NCBI GenBank assembly: GCA_947629775.1
Contig: CANRFA010000012.1
Location: forward strand, 1 to 39,751
Direction: 5' to 3'
Source: an uncultured Oscillospiraceae bacterium
GTDB lineage: Bacteria > Bacillota > Clostridia > Oscillospirales > Oscillospiraceae
Length of the DNA stretch: 39,751 bases
In this document: positions 13,379 to 22,452 of the stretch, piece by piece
Position numbering within the stretch: position 1 is the stretch's first letter
How the letters are laid out: each line of letters starts with the position of its first letter
Translations under genes and position numbers: made by a program
Notes under the pieces: generated by a model
The model's database searches: none
What the model was told of the DNA's origin: nothing
What the model saw: the letters and a program-made list of their open reading frames with translations, nothing else

Positions 13379-16300
13379 ATGGATTCCATACTGGGAATCA
13401 AACCGAATATGTCCGTGCTGGGACAGGGCAAAATGCAGCTGTCCCCTTTTGGTTTACTGGTGCAGTCCTTCGCGGAAGAGATCCGCTCCCATGCGGGGAG
13501 CACGCCGGGTTTCTATATGCCCTACAGTCTGGACTATCTGGAGGAGGGAGCCGAAGAGGAAGAGGGCGCCATGGAGAGCGCGCCGCCTTCCCTCAATCTC
13601 CATGTGGACCTCAAGCTGATCCTTCAGCAGATGAAGGAGCGGGGAGAGGACCAGGCGGCTGTCCGGATCGTGGAGAAGGTCGTCTCCTCCACCATTACCC
13701 GGGAGCGGACCGCGCAGCAGAGACGGCAGGAACGTCCGAGGCGGAACATCCGTCCGGCCGCGCCGGCGCCCTCCGGGGGTGGACCCCGGGGCCCCTGGCC
13801 CCAAAGTCCGAACCGGTCCGTCCCGCAGGCGTCGCGCTCTTCTTATCCTGGTACTTATCCTGGTACTTATCCTGTGACCTCTGGCCGGACGGACTCCGCC
13901 CCGGCCCGGTCAGCCTATGAGAACGGACCCGCGGGGCGGGTCGGCCAGCCGCTGGAACCCGCCCGGCCTCGGCCTGTATTCGGGACGCAGGGAACTCCTG
14001 CGCAGTCCCGTCCTGGGGTATCACCGGCCGCAATGACCGGTTTTCCCATGCATAGGGCCCCTTCGGCTCGGGTCCCGCAGGGCCAGCCGCTGGAACCTTC
14101 TGCCCGGGAATCCCGCTCCATTCCCGCCCTGTCGGCGTTTCCCGGCGCGGAGATGGTGTATGATCAGGGGCAGCGGGCGGATACGGACCGGCCGGCCGGG
14201 GTGTCGGCGGGCGGCGCCATGCAGAGGCCCTCTGGGATCTCCGCGCTGACGGGCCTGCTGGGCAAGCGGAGCGTGGACCTGTGGAAAGCGGCTCGCATCG
14301 CGGACCAGGGCCGGCCTTCCTCCTCGGACCGCAGTCAGCCGCAGGCGAGCAGTTTCGGTCCCTCCGGATCGGGTTCTCAGGCAGCCGCTTCCCGGATGAC
14401 CTCCGGCCAGGCGCCTCAAGGCGCCCTGGGGATTTCCGGAACCACGCCCCGTCCTGTGACCGGGATGCCGACGGCTTCGATGTCGCCCGCTTCCCTGCGC
14501 GAGCGCATCGCGCCGGGGATTGCTCCGGCTGGTACTGTGCCGGGTACTCCTTCTTCCCCGGGTTCGGGTGGCACGACCATTCGGCCAAACGCCGGGATGG
14601 CGTCCGCTGCCCTGACCGGCATCGGCGCGATCCCGCAGGAGCGGGAGAGAGCGGCAGACCTGGGAGAGCAGTCTGCGCGCAGCGCGGCCGCACCCGGCGT
14701 GGCCGGACAGCCGACGCCGGAGTCTCCCGCCGGTCAACCTCCTTTCCGGGAGGGAGAGTCCCCCCTGTCCGTTCGGGACATGACGACGGTTTCGCCCATG
14801 CAGACCACGGTCGGCGGGGAGGCCGAAGAGAGAACCGGCCCTCTGGCGGCCATGCGTCCGGATCTTCTGGGCGGGTTCCCGCCTGTGGATCTGGAGCATA
14901 CGCAGGAGCCGGAAGCGCAGGCGGCGGACCACATGGGGCTGCCTCCCGTGGGAAGTTCCACTCAGATCCTGGAACAGGCGGCGAAAACCCTGGGCGAGAG
15001 AGTTGCCCGGGAGATGACCGTCCTTCCCGGTCCGGCGACCGGGCAGAGCGGAAGTCCCTCCCGGCATGCGCCGGGCGGGTCCGCGGACCTGGAAAGCGGA
15101 GCCGAAGCGGCAGCTTCCCCCTCTGGACAGGCGTCCCCGGCCAGCCTGCGGCCCGCGGCGGAGTTCCCGCCCTCGGCAGACAGCGCTTCCGTCCGGAGCG
15201 GGCAGTTGCAGAGGAGAGAGGACCATACCGCAGGCAAGGCGGAAGCCGCCCCCCGGTCCTTTGGGGATATGACGACGGTTCCCCCCATGCAGACTCTGGT
15301 GCGGGAGGAAATGACAGAGTCTTCTCCGGCTGGAAGCGGGATGGATTCCGGCGCGGCCGATGGGACCCGCCTTGGATCCCGTCCTCCCGTTGTGGCGGGA
15401 CAGAGCCCGCTGGAAGTCATGCGTCCGGGAATGCCAGGCAGTTTTCTGCCCATGGACCTGGAGCATGTCCGGGAAGCGGAGGAGACAGGCGGGGAGCAAC
15501 CGGTTCCTCCCGCCGGTCACACAGACACCGCGGTCTGGGAGCGGACCGCGCAGGCCCTGACCGGCATGCTGGCGGGCGGACGGACCGCCCGTACAGAGCC
15601 GGAGCAGCAGACCACAGAAAGAGAAACGACGGCATCCGAGCCTTCGGCGAAGCCCTTCGGCTCGGGGAGGACGCCCGGGATTGCGCCTGACCATATGGCC
15701 GGGACGCAGCCGGACTCCACTCCGATTCCGGAACGCGGGGAGGGATCCCCGGCTTCGGCGGGCAGGATCCGGACGGTTTCTCCGATTCAGACGGCGGACC
15801 GGGGAGAGAAGATGGGCCTGGCCGGGCGGCAGACGCCGGCCGGAGCGGACCTCTCCCGATCGGAATCCGGTTCGGCCGCGACGCTCCAGAGTCCGGGCGC
15901 GCCGGTCCAGGCAGGTCTTCTGGGACCGTTCCCCCCTGTGGAACTGGAGCATACGCAGGAAGCGGAAGCTTCCCCCCAGGGCGAGCCCCGGCTCTCTCCT
16001 ACGCCGGCCTCGACGCCGGTTCTCGAGAGAATCGCGGAATCCCTGGAAGAGCGGCTGACCCGCGCCCCGCGGGAGGCAATGCCACCCGCAAAGGGTGCGG
16101 AACAGAGCCGCAGGACAGAGCCTTCCCCGGCCGCAGCGCCGCAGGAACAGTCGGAATCCACAGCGAGCGCGCCGGACCGCAGGGCCGGGCAGCCGGTTAC
16201 CACCCCAACCGCTTCAGATACCCGGACCGGGCAACCGGTTTCCGGCTCCATCCGTCCCGCCGCGGCAGCGGCAGAGGTGGAAACCAGGACGGAGACCGAA

Positions 16301-19300
16301 GTTCTGCCTTCGGACCAGGTTCCCTCCACAGAGCCCGAGCGGACCGCATCTCCCGGGAAGACCCCTGCGGAATTTGGCCGCCTTGCGGAGCCGATGACCA
16401 CGGTTCCTCCGCTGCAGACAGCGGACCGGGGAGAGAAGATGGGGGTCACAGAACCCCTGCCCTCTCCGGAGATCGGAACCCTTCCCGCCGGGCAGATGCC
16501 CACAAGCGGGATTGCCCAGGGCGTTCAGCAGCCCGGCTTTGCAGCCGGTTTCCTGCCCCTGGAGCTGGAACACAGGCAGGAGACCGAGGAATCCCTGTCG
16601 GGAGCGGGAGAGGTTTCTTCCACCCCGGCCTCCACAGCGGCCCCGGTCTGGGAGCAGGTTGCGAAATCGCTGGACGGTATGATCCGCCAGGAGGCCGCGG
16701 CCCATCCCGCGCGAAAGCAGCCCCCAAAGGCCCCAGCCGGACAGCAGAGTCCCAAAGCGGCGCAGCCATCCAACAGAGAAAGCGTCGGCTCTCATCCGCA
16801 GAGGACGATCCCTGAAGGAAGAAAGCAGCCCCCTGCAGCCGCGCCCGAAGAGCGGGACGTTCCGGTTTCACAGACCCAGGCAGAGCCGTCTGTTCAAGGA
16901 AGCGTCTCTGCCCATCCGCAGAAGACAACCTCTGCGGGAAGAAGGCAGCCCGCTCCAACTGGGGCGGAACAGCAGGACGTTTCGACGGCGCAGCCTCAGA
17001 CTGGACCAGAGGCTCAGATTACCGCCGCCCCGGAGATGGTTTCCAGCGGACAGACTCCGCCTTCCGCCGCTGCGCGGCAGGCTCCCGGTACGGTACAGCC
17101 CCCCGCCCGTTCTTCCGTCAGGCCGGACGTGTCCGGAAGCGGGGGAGAAGCGGGATTCCAGCCGGAATCTCAGGTGGCCGCATTGACTGGCGAGGAACGT
17201 TCGGAAACGGCAGGCCAAGTGAGTCCATTCGGTACGGAGGGCAAGGCACCTTCCCGGACACCCGGTCAGATGACCGTGGTTCCGCCTCTGCAGACGGCGG
17301 ACCGGAGCGATAAAATGGGCGTCGCGGACGTCCAGACACAGGGGGAGACCAGCCGGGTTCCAGCCGGAATGGCTTCCGGTATCGGGATTCCCCCGCAGAC
17401 AGGAGATCAGAGCTTTGTCGGCGGTTTTCTGCCGGTAGAGCTGGAACATATGCAGGAACAGGAGGCTCCCACATCGGGAGAACCTCAGGGTTCCATCCCC
17501 TCCGGCGCCGGTTCCGTCATGGAGCAGGTAGCCAGGTCCCTGGGCGAGCGGATTGCCCATGAGACCGTGGCGCGGCAGGAGCGGGAACAGACACAGGCGA
17601 GCGCAGCCAGCGCTCCGAGCACCAGGGCGGACCAGCCCTCCGTATCCCTTCGGCCCTCGGCCAGGCCAGCCGCGCCGGACGGGAAACCGTCTGTCGAAGC
17701 GGTTGGCAGGCCCCGTCCGTACGAGACAGAACAGACTCCGGATTCCGGAGAGCAGGCAGGACCGGCTTTTTCAGGCGGTCCAACGCCTTCCGGAAGAAGA
17801 GGAGAGCCAATCCGGTCAGCCGGCGGAGGAATCTCCACCATTCCTCCTTTGCAGACGGCAGACCGGAGCGATAAAATGGGCGTTGCGGACGCCCAAAGCC
17901 AGGGGGAGAAGGGCCGCGCTCCGGCCGGTATCGGGTCGGGCGTCGGGATTCCCCCGCAGACAGGAGATCAGAGCTTTGTCGGCGGCTTTCTGCCGGTAGA
18001 GCTGGAACATATGCAGGAACAGGAGGCTCCCGTATCGGGAGAACCTCAGGGTTCCATCCCCTCCGGCGCCGGTTCCGTCATGGAGCAGGTGGCCAGGTCC
18101 CTGGGCGAGCGGATTGCCCGGGAGATCGGGGCGAGGCCCGGTCGGGAATCGAGCCAGGAGAGCGCTGGCAGCGCTCCAGGCGCTCGGGCGGGACAGCCTT
18201 CTGCCACAGGTGCCGAGCGGCCGTCCGATGCGGCCCGGCCCTCTTCCGTGTCCGCGACTGCGGACAGGAGATCCTCTGCCAGGCCTGCTGACAATACCCG
18301 CCCCGCTTACGAGGCGGAACAGGCCCAGACTTCCGGGGAGCGTACGGCGCCGGCTTTCCAGAGCCGGACAGCGCCCATGGGGAAAGAGACAGAGCCGGGT
18401 CGGCTCTCCCATGGAGGCATCGCCACCGTACCCCCGCTGCAGACCGCGGACCGGGGGGAGAAGATGGGGGTTGCGGACGTCCGGACTCCCATCGAGACCC
18501 GGCGGCCCATGCCCGGGCAGACCCCGGCGTCCGGAGCTCTTCGGATGGCCGGCGAGGCGGGGTTCTTCGGCGCGATGCCGCCGGTGGACCTGGAATATAT
18601 AAAGGATACGCAGGAGCTGGAGGTTCCTCTGGCGGCTGAGACAGGTTCCTCCACCGGACCGTCCGCGGCCCAGGTCCTGGAGCAGGTCGCAAAGTCTCTG
18701 GACAGCGCGATCGCCCGGGAAGCCGCGGCCCACGCCGGAACAGGAAAGTCCGCCCCTCCCGCAAAAACAGATACGAAGCCGGCCGCGACCTTGCGGACCG
18801 GCGAGACAGCGGGGCAGTCTTCAACAGGAAGACGCGCTTCTCCGCAACAGACTCCCGCTCCCTCCCGGGGGCGTGGAGCGACAGAGCCCGGCTCAGCCGG
18901 CACGACCGGCCGTTCTCCCGGGAGGGGCAGCGTGGCGGAGCCATTCCGTCCCGCCCAGGGAGGGATTTCTACCGTTCCTCCGTTGCGCACCTCCGCCCTG
19001 GGAGACAGGATGGGCATTTCGGAACCCCACAGGCAGGCGGATGGCGAAAGCCAGGCGCCCGCGGCGGGGACCAGGACGGCTCTTCCTTCCGGACCTCATG
19101 CATCAGCAGTCACCGGCGGGTTCCTTCCTCTGGAACTGGAGCACGCCCAGGAGACGGAAGCAGATCGGAGCGAAGCGGGCTTCCCATCGAGCGGACAGAG
19201 CGGCCAGCAGCGAAGCCTGGAGCGCATGATCCGGGATATGGGGACGGCCGTGGCTGGCCAGATGGCGATTCTGTCCGAGGCCGGCCAGCCGAAAGGACCC

Positions 19301-20548
19301 TCATCCGGACCCGGCCGCGCCGGAACGGCGCCTGCGCAGACTTCCGGTTCTCTGGGGAACAGAACACTACCAGCCGCCGGTCCGGCTTCTCCGGAGAGGA
19401 CAGGCGATACAGCGGCAGGACGGGCCGGGCAGCCGGCATCCTCCGGGATGGTTTCGACGCCCCGCGTACAGACCGGAAGTCCCTGGACGCAGACGCCCGT
19501 ACCGCTGGATCTGGAGTTTTATGGAGAGGGGCTCGGAAAACAGATTGAGCCGGATTCCTCTTCCCTTTCGCAGGCGATCAGCAGGGGCGTGGAATCGCTG
19601 AGCGGTCAGCTGAAGTCCATGCGCCCCGAGAGCGCTCCCCGGCAGGGCCCCGGAACCGAAGCTTCCGGGACGCGTCCCTCCGGCAGCGCCCCCAGGCCCT
19701 CCGCCGGTCAGACCTCAGGGCCTTCGCAGTCCCGGACCTCCGGGACGAAAGGCCAGACGTCCTCCGGATCGTCTGGATTATCGGCCTCCATGCAGCGCCT
19801 TCTGGCCATGGCCGCGGAACGCTGGTCCGTGGAAGAAGGGGGCCCCTTAAATCCCATGACGCCTCCCCCGGTGGATCTGGAATACGCGGATCTCTCCGGA
19901 AGCGAGGCGGGGAAGACGGCGGGCGGAGCGGTTTCGGCCCCGCCGGCCGGGACTCCCAACCCGAGCGGGAGCCAGGCCCGGACGGGCGGCGCCTCTTCCG
20001 GTTCCGGAACGGGCGCGGCAAAGGCGCAGAAGCCATCCGTTTCCCGCACGGTGAAGATGGGACAGGTTCGCCAGCCGACCCTCGTCCATCGGCCCATGAC
20101 CTCCGTTCGGAGCGGCATGCAGGCCGGGGCCGCGGGTTCCGGGGCAACCACCTTCCCGGAACAGCAGGCCGCCTATCCGGCGGTCCAGATGACCTACAGC
20201 AGTTCGGTCTCCTCTCTGGCGCGGGATCTGCGTCAGATTGTGAGCATGCAGTCAAAAACCGGGGCCGCCGCGGAAGCCATGGCGGAAAAGGCGGCGCCGG
20301 AGTCCATGCAGACCATCAATCAGATGTCGCAGCCTCTCGAGCAGAACCAGATTGTCTGGCAGAACCCCTATATGAGAGGCGGTCCGGTCTCCACGGACTA
20401 CAGGCAGAAGCCGGCCCCCGCCCGCAGGGAGCAGCCTCAGCCCCAGGTCCGCATCAGCGAGGCGGAAATCCGCCGCACGGCGGATCGGGTCTTCAAAATG
20501 GTACAGGATAAAATCGTGTCAGAGCGGCGAAGAATCGGTCGTTACTGA
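13379..20548 (+). CDS. giant repeat-rich protein in the tape-measure position
   Basis: This 2389-residue protein is not a family I can name. A conserved-looking N-terminus (residues 1-75, with MSVLGQGKMQLSPFGLLVQSF and an acidic patch) and a helix (about 78-110) precede a long Pro/Ser/Gly/Gln-rich region. From residue about 468 to 2030 a composite unit recurs nine times at 161-292-residue intervals. Each has three short blocks: T-V-P-P-L-Q-T-A-D-R with D-K-M-G, then GGFLPVELEHMQEQE-type, then an amphipathic VMEQVARSLGERIA-type helix. The last 33 residues form a charged helix with a Glu-Arg-Arg-Arg end. No signal peptide or membrane segment. ATG 13379 has GAGGAGGA eight bases upstream. It lies between tube and LysM genes, where PBSX/P2-like tails place the tape measure. 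It may set length, line the lumen or carry cargo. Confidence 0.85.
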   Translation: MDSILGIKPNMSVLGQGKMQLSPFGLLVQSFAEEIRSHAGSTPGFYMPYSLDYLEEGAEEEEGAMESAPPSLNLHVDLKLILQQMKERGEDQAAVRIVEKVVSSTITRERTAQQRRQERPRRNIRPAAPAPSGGGPRGPWPQSPNRSVPQASRSSYPGTYPGTYPVTSGRTDSAPARSAYENGPAGRVGQPLEPARPRPVFGTQGTPAQSRPGVSPAAMTGFPMHRAPSARVPQGQPLEPSARESRSIPALSAFPGAEMVYDQGQRADTDRPAGVSAGGAMQRPSGISALTGLLGKRSVDLWKAARIADQGRPSSSDRSQPQASSFGPSGSGSQAAASRMTSGQAPQGALGISGTTPRPVTGMPTASMSPASLRERIAPGIAPAGTVPGTPSSPGSGGTTIRPNAGMASAALTGIGAIPQERERAADLGEQSARSAAAPGVAGQPTPESPAGQPPFREGESPLSVRDMTTVSPMQTTVGGEAEERTGPLAAMRPDLLGGFPPVDLEHTQEPEAQAADHMGLPPVGSSTQILEQAAKTLGERVAREMTVLPGPATGQSGSPSRHAPGGSADLESGAEAAASPSGQASPASLRPAAEFPPSADSASVRSGQLQRREDHTAGKAEAAPRSFGDMTTVPPMQTLVREEMTESSPAGSGMDSGAADGTRLGSRPPVVAGQSPLEVMRPGMPGSFLPMDLEHVREAEETGGEQPVPPAGHTDTAVWERTAQALTGMLAGGRTARTEPEQQTTERETTASEPSAKPFGSGRTPGIAPDHMAGTQPDSTPIPERGEGSPASAGRIRTVSPIQTADRGEKMGLAGRQTPAGADLSRSESGSAATLQSPGAPVQAGLLGPFPPVELEHTQEAEASPQGEPRLSPTPASTPVLERIAESLEERLTRAPREAMPPAKGAEQSRRTEPSPAAAPQEQSESTASAPDRRAGQPVTTPTASDTRTGQPVSGSIRPAAAAAEVETRTETEVLPSDQVPSTEPERTASPGKTPAEFGRLAEPMTTVPPLQTADRGEKMGVTEPLPSPEIGTLPAGQMPTSGIAQGVQQPGFAAGFLPLELEHRQETEESLSGAGEVSSTPASTAAPVWEQVAKSLDGMIRQEAAAHPARKQPPKAPAGQQSPKAAQPSNRESVGSHPQRTIPEGRKQPPAAAPEERDVPVSQTQAEPSVQGSVSAHPQKTTSAGRRQPAPTGAEQQDVSTAQPQTGPEAQITAAPEMVSSGQTPPSAAARQAPGTVQPPARSSVRPDVSGSGGEAGFQPESQVAALTGEERSETAGQVSPFGTEGKAPSRTPGQMTVVPPLQTADRSDKMGVADVQTQGETSRVPAGMASGIGIPPQTGDQSFVGGFLPVELEHMQEQEAPTSGEPQGSIPSGAGSVMEQVARSLGERIAHETVARQEREQTQASAASAPSTRADQPSVSLRPSARPAAPDGKPSVEAVGRPRPYETEQTPDSGEQAGPAFSGGPTPSGRRGEPIRSAGGGISTIPPLQTADRSDKMGVADAQSQGEKGRAPAGIGSGVGIPPQTGDQSFVGGFLPVELEHMQEQEAPVSGEPQGSIPSGAGSVMEQVARSLGERIAREIGARPGRESSQESAGSAPGARAGQPSATGAERPSDAARPSSVSATADRRSSARPADNTRPAYEAEQAQTSGERTAPAFQSRTAPMGKETEPGRLSHGGIATVPPLQTADRGEKMGVADVRTPIETRRPMPGQTPASGALRMAGEAGFFGAMPPVDLEYIKDTQELEVPLAAETGSSTGPSAAQVLEQVAKSLDSAIAREAAAHAGTGKSAPPAKTDTKPAATLRTGETAGQSSTGRRASPQQTPAPSRGRGATEPGSAGTTGRSPGRGSVAEPFRPAQGGISTVPPLRTSALGDRMGISEPHRQADGESQAPAAGTRTALPSGPHASAVTGGFLPLELEHAQETEADRSEAGFPSSGQSGQQRSLERMIRDMGTAVAGQMAILSEAGQPKGPSSGPGRAGTAPAQTSGSLGNRTLPAAGPASPERTGDTAAGRAGQPASSGMVSTPRVQTGSPWTQTPVPLDLEFYGEGLGKQIEPDSSSLSQAISRGVESLSGQLKSMRPESAPRQGPGTEASGTRPSGSAPRPSAGQTSGPSQSRTSGTKGQTSSGSSGLSASMQRLLAMAAERWSVEEGGPLNPMTPPPVDLEYADLSGSEAGKTAGGAVSAPPAGTPNPSGSQARTGGASSGSGTGAAKAQKPSVSRTVKMGQVRQPTLVHRPMTSVRSGMQAGAAGSGATTFPEQQAAYPAVQMTYSSSVSSLARDLRQIVSMQSKTGAAAEAMAEKAAPESMQTINQMSQPLEQNQIVWQNPYMRGGPVSTDYRQKPAPARREQPQPQVRISEAEIRRTADRVFKMVQDKIVSERRRIGRY
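17270..18140 (+). repeat. recent tandem duplication (561-base unit) inside the giant gene
   Basis: Unit 5 (from 17270) and unit 6 (from 17831) are almost identical at the DNA level over long runs, for example about 17391-17560 against 17952-18121, with only scattered substitutions. The offset is 561 bases, 187 codons, so the frame is kept. Other units are diverged, which points to a young in-frame duplication. Confidence 0.85.
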
Positions 20549-20569
20549 CGCCGGAAGGAGGCGAGCGGG

Positions 20570-21295
20570 ATGTACATGGGAGTGAACAATCTGAACATCC
20601 TGGTCCCCGTGACCAAGATGAAGATTACAAACAAATCCAAGGGCACTTCCTTTTACGTGCTCTACAACCCGGAGACCTACAAGCTGGAACGCAGCACGAG
20701 GTACAGCGAGACGGCCGGCTTTGCCTCCAACGCCCCCAGCATTCAGTTTATTTACGGTACGACGGAGACGCTGCAGATGCAGCTCTTCTTCGATACCTTC
20801 TCGGCGGGCTCCGAGGTGGGCGGTACCAAGCTGGACACCGCGTTGTTCGCGTCCAACAGCCTTCTCCCCTCCGTGTCCAAAGCGCTGGATGTCCGGGACT
20901 ATACGAGCAAGGTGTACGACCTGATGCTCATCGAACCCAGCAAGCACGTTCCTCCTCTTCTGAAGCTGGAGTGGTCTTCCCTGCAGTTCGAGGGGCATCT
21001 GGTGTCCTGCACCCAGAACTTTACGAAATTCACCGAGAGCGGCATGCCGGTGCGGGCCACCCTGGACTGCGTGTTCAAGCAGTACATCGAACCGGGGAAG
21101 ATCGCCGAGATGGAACCTCTGGGCTCCCCGGATACCGCGAAATTCCGGACCGTACACCAGGGGGACACCCTGTGGGCCTTCGCGGCCCGGGAGTACGGAC
21201 AGAGCGGCCTCTGGCGGGAAATCGCGGCGGCCAACGGCATTGACAACCCCCGTATCCTGGATACGGGCGATACGATTGAAATTCCTGCCCTGTAG
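20570..21295 (+). CDS. LysM-containing hub adaptor (Afp7/XkdP/gp53-like)
   Basis: This 241-residue protein likely bridges the tube end and baseplate hub. Residues about 15-180 form the beta-rich domain typical of eCIS CIS-tube proteins (FYVLYNPETYKLERS, IQFIYGTTETLQMQLFFDT, LKLEWSSLQFEGHLVSC). A LysM domain follows at about 194-241 (HQGDTLWAFAAREYGQSGLW, then DTGDTIEIPAL). In such machines LysM is a structural element and need not bind peptidoglycan. The start at ATG 20570 follows GGAAGGAGG; an ATG two codons later is possible. It begins 21 bases after the giant gene, as XkdP follows the tape measure in PBSX. Confidence 0.93.
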   Translation: MYMGVNNLNILVPVTKMKITNKSKGTSFYVLYNPETYKLERSTRYSETAGFASNAPSIQFIYGTTETLQMQLFFDTFSAGSEVGGTKLDTALFASNSLLPSVSKALDVRDYTSKVYDLMLIEPSKHVPPLLKLEWSSLQFEGHLVSCTQNFTKFTESGMPVRATLDCVFKQYIEPGKIAEMEPLGSPDTAKFRTVHQGDTLWAFAAREYGQSGLWREIAAANGIDNPRILDTGDTIEIPAL

Positions 21296-21324
21296 CCGGG
21301 CAGAGGGCGAAGGGAGCGGGAAAT

Positions 21325-22452
21325 ATGGCCGGGTACGACCAGAACGGTTCTTATCAGTTTTCGTCCCTGGAGAAGAAGTACAGCGGCTTTATTTCCCCGA
21401 CCTTCAAAATCCAGGTGGGCAGCTACAAACTGGACAGCTCCAAGGTTCCGGTTTCCTTCCTGGAGGTCAATATCACGACGGAGAGCAAGGCGGGCACCTG
21501 CTCCTTCGCCGTGGAGGCCATGTACAACTACGAGACCGGGGTCTGGGCGGACGGCTTTCTCGATAAGATCGACGTCGGCATGACGGTTCAGGTGGAAATC
21601 GGCTACGCCTCCTCCCAGAAACGGGTCTTCTACGGGTACGTGGACCGCTACCAGATCGATTACAGCTCGGAAAGCGCCCCGCGGCTGCAGGTTTCCTGCA
21701 TGGACGGCATGGGGCTGCTGATGAGCAACTCGGAAAAGCTGGACTTCGGGAAGCGCAGCACCACGGACGTGGTGAAGGAGCTTGTGGGCGAGTGCCAGTC
21801 GGAGAAGGCCATCGAGTCCAGCAAGGTGGATACCCTGCCGAAGTTCGAGGGCCAGTTCGTCAAGGAAAAGGCCTGCAGCAACTACGACTTCCTCTGCCAG
21901 CTGGCGGAGATGTGCTTTGTCAGCTTCTGCATCATCGACGGCCAGCTGATCTTCGCCAACCTGATGAAAAACTCTTCTCCCATTGTGGAGCTCCAGATGG
22001 GACGCAGCCTGATCAGCTTCAACAAGTCCGTGGGCTTCAACCGCCAGACGGTGGGGTCCGTGACGGTCATCAGCACCGGCACTCCCAACAAGGAAGAGGT
22101 CCGGGCGGAGGCCAATACCCCCAGCCAGTTCGGGGACAGCGGCGGCCAGACCGGGGCCCAGAAGTGGAAGGCGCTCGGCGGAACGAACAAGGACGTGGTC
22201 ATGAACTTCCTCAAGTCCGCGGACGAATGCAAGGTGATCGCCCAGAATATCCTGGACAGCATGAGCCTTGGCTTTGTATCCGGGAGCGGGCGCTGCCTGG
22301 GCATTCCGGAGCTGATTCCGGGCCGGTATGTCAAGATCGGCGGTCTGGATAAGGAGACGAACGGGAGCTACTATGTCACGGATGTGAAGCATACGTTCAC
22401 GGAGAGCGGCTATTTCTCCGAGTTTTCCGTAAAGGGGTTCAGGAGCAAGTAA
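21325..22452 (+). CDS. baseplate hub protein (phage gpD / T4 gp27-like)
   Basis: The 375-residue protein matches the phage late control D family, the hub trimer under the spike. Residues about 20-140 form the first beta-barrel (FKIQVGSYKLDS, FLEVNITTESKAGTCSFAVE) and FYGYVDRYQIDY marks the central turn. The middle helical section contains STTDVVKELVGECQ and the Cys-rich YDFLCQLAEMCFVSF; the last barrel has GIPELIPGRYVKIGGL and SYYVTDVKHTFTESGYFSEF. Its TAA stop shares an A with the ATG of the spike gene, so the two halves that are fused in VgrG are separate but translationally coupled here. Confidence 0.95.
   Translation: MAGYDQNGSYQFSSLEKKYSGFISPTFKIQVGSYKLDSSKVPVSFLEVNITTESKAGTCSFAVEAMYNYETGVWADGFLDKIDVGMTVQVEIGYASSQKRVFYGYVDRYQIDYSSESAPRLQVSCMDGMGLLMSNSEKLDFGKRSTTDVVKELVGECQSEKAIESSKVDTLPKFEGQFVKEKACSNYDFLCQLAEMCFVSFCIIDGQLIFANLMKNSSPIVELQMGRSLISFNKSVGFNRQTVGSVTVISTGTPNKEEVRAEANTPSQFGDSGGQTGAQKWKALGGTNKDVVMNFLKSADECKVIAQNILDSMSLGFVSGSGRCLGIPELIPGRYVKIGGLDKETNGSYYVTDVKHTFTESGYFSEFSVKGFRSK

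Noticed and set aside
13840-13875. Short tandem repeat of TATCCTGGTACT as a regulatory satellite
   Set aside because: It is a three-copy in-frame coding repeat (YPGT) inside the disordered part of the giant protein, without other signals.
14281-15690. 469-codon alternative + frame inside the giant gene
   Set aside because: It is an Arg/Gly/Pro-rich shadow frame; the repeats and the conserved start belong to the other frame.
14780-19900. CRISPR array or satellite repeat
   Set aside because: The repeats are long, in frame, diverged and protein-coding; they lack short identical repeats with uniform unique spacers.
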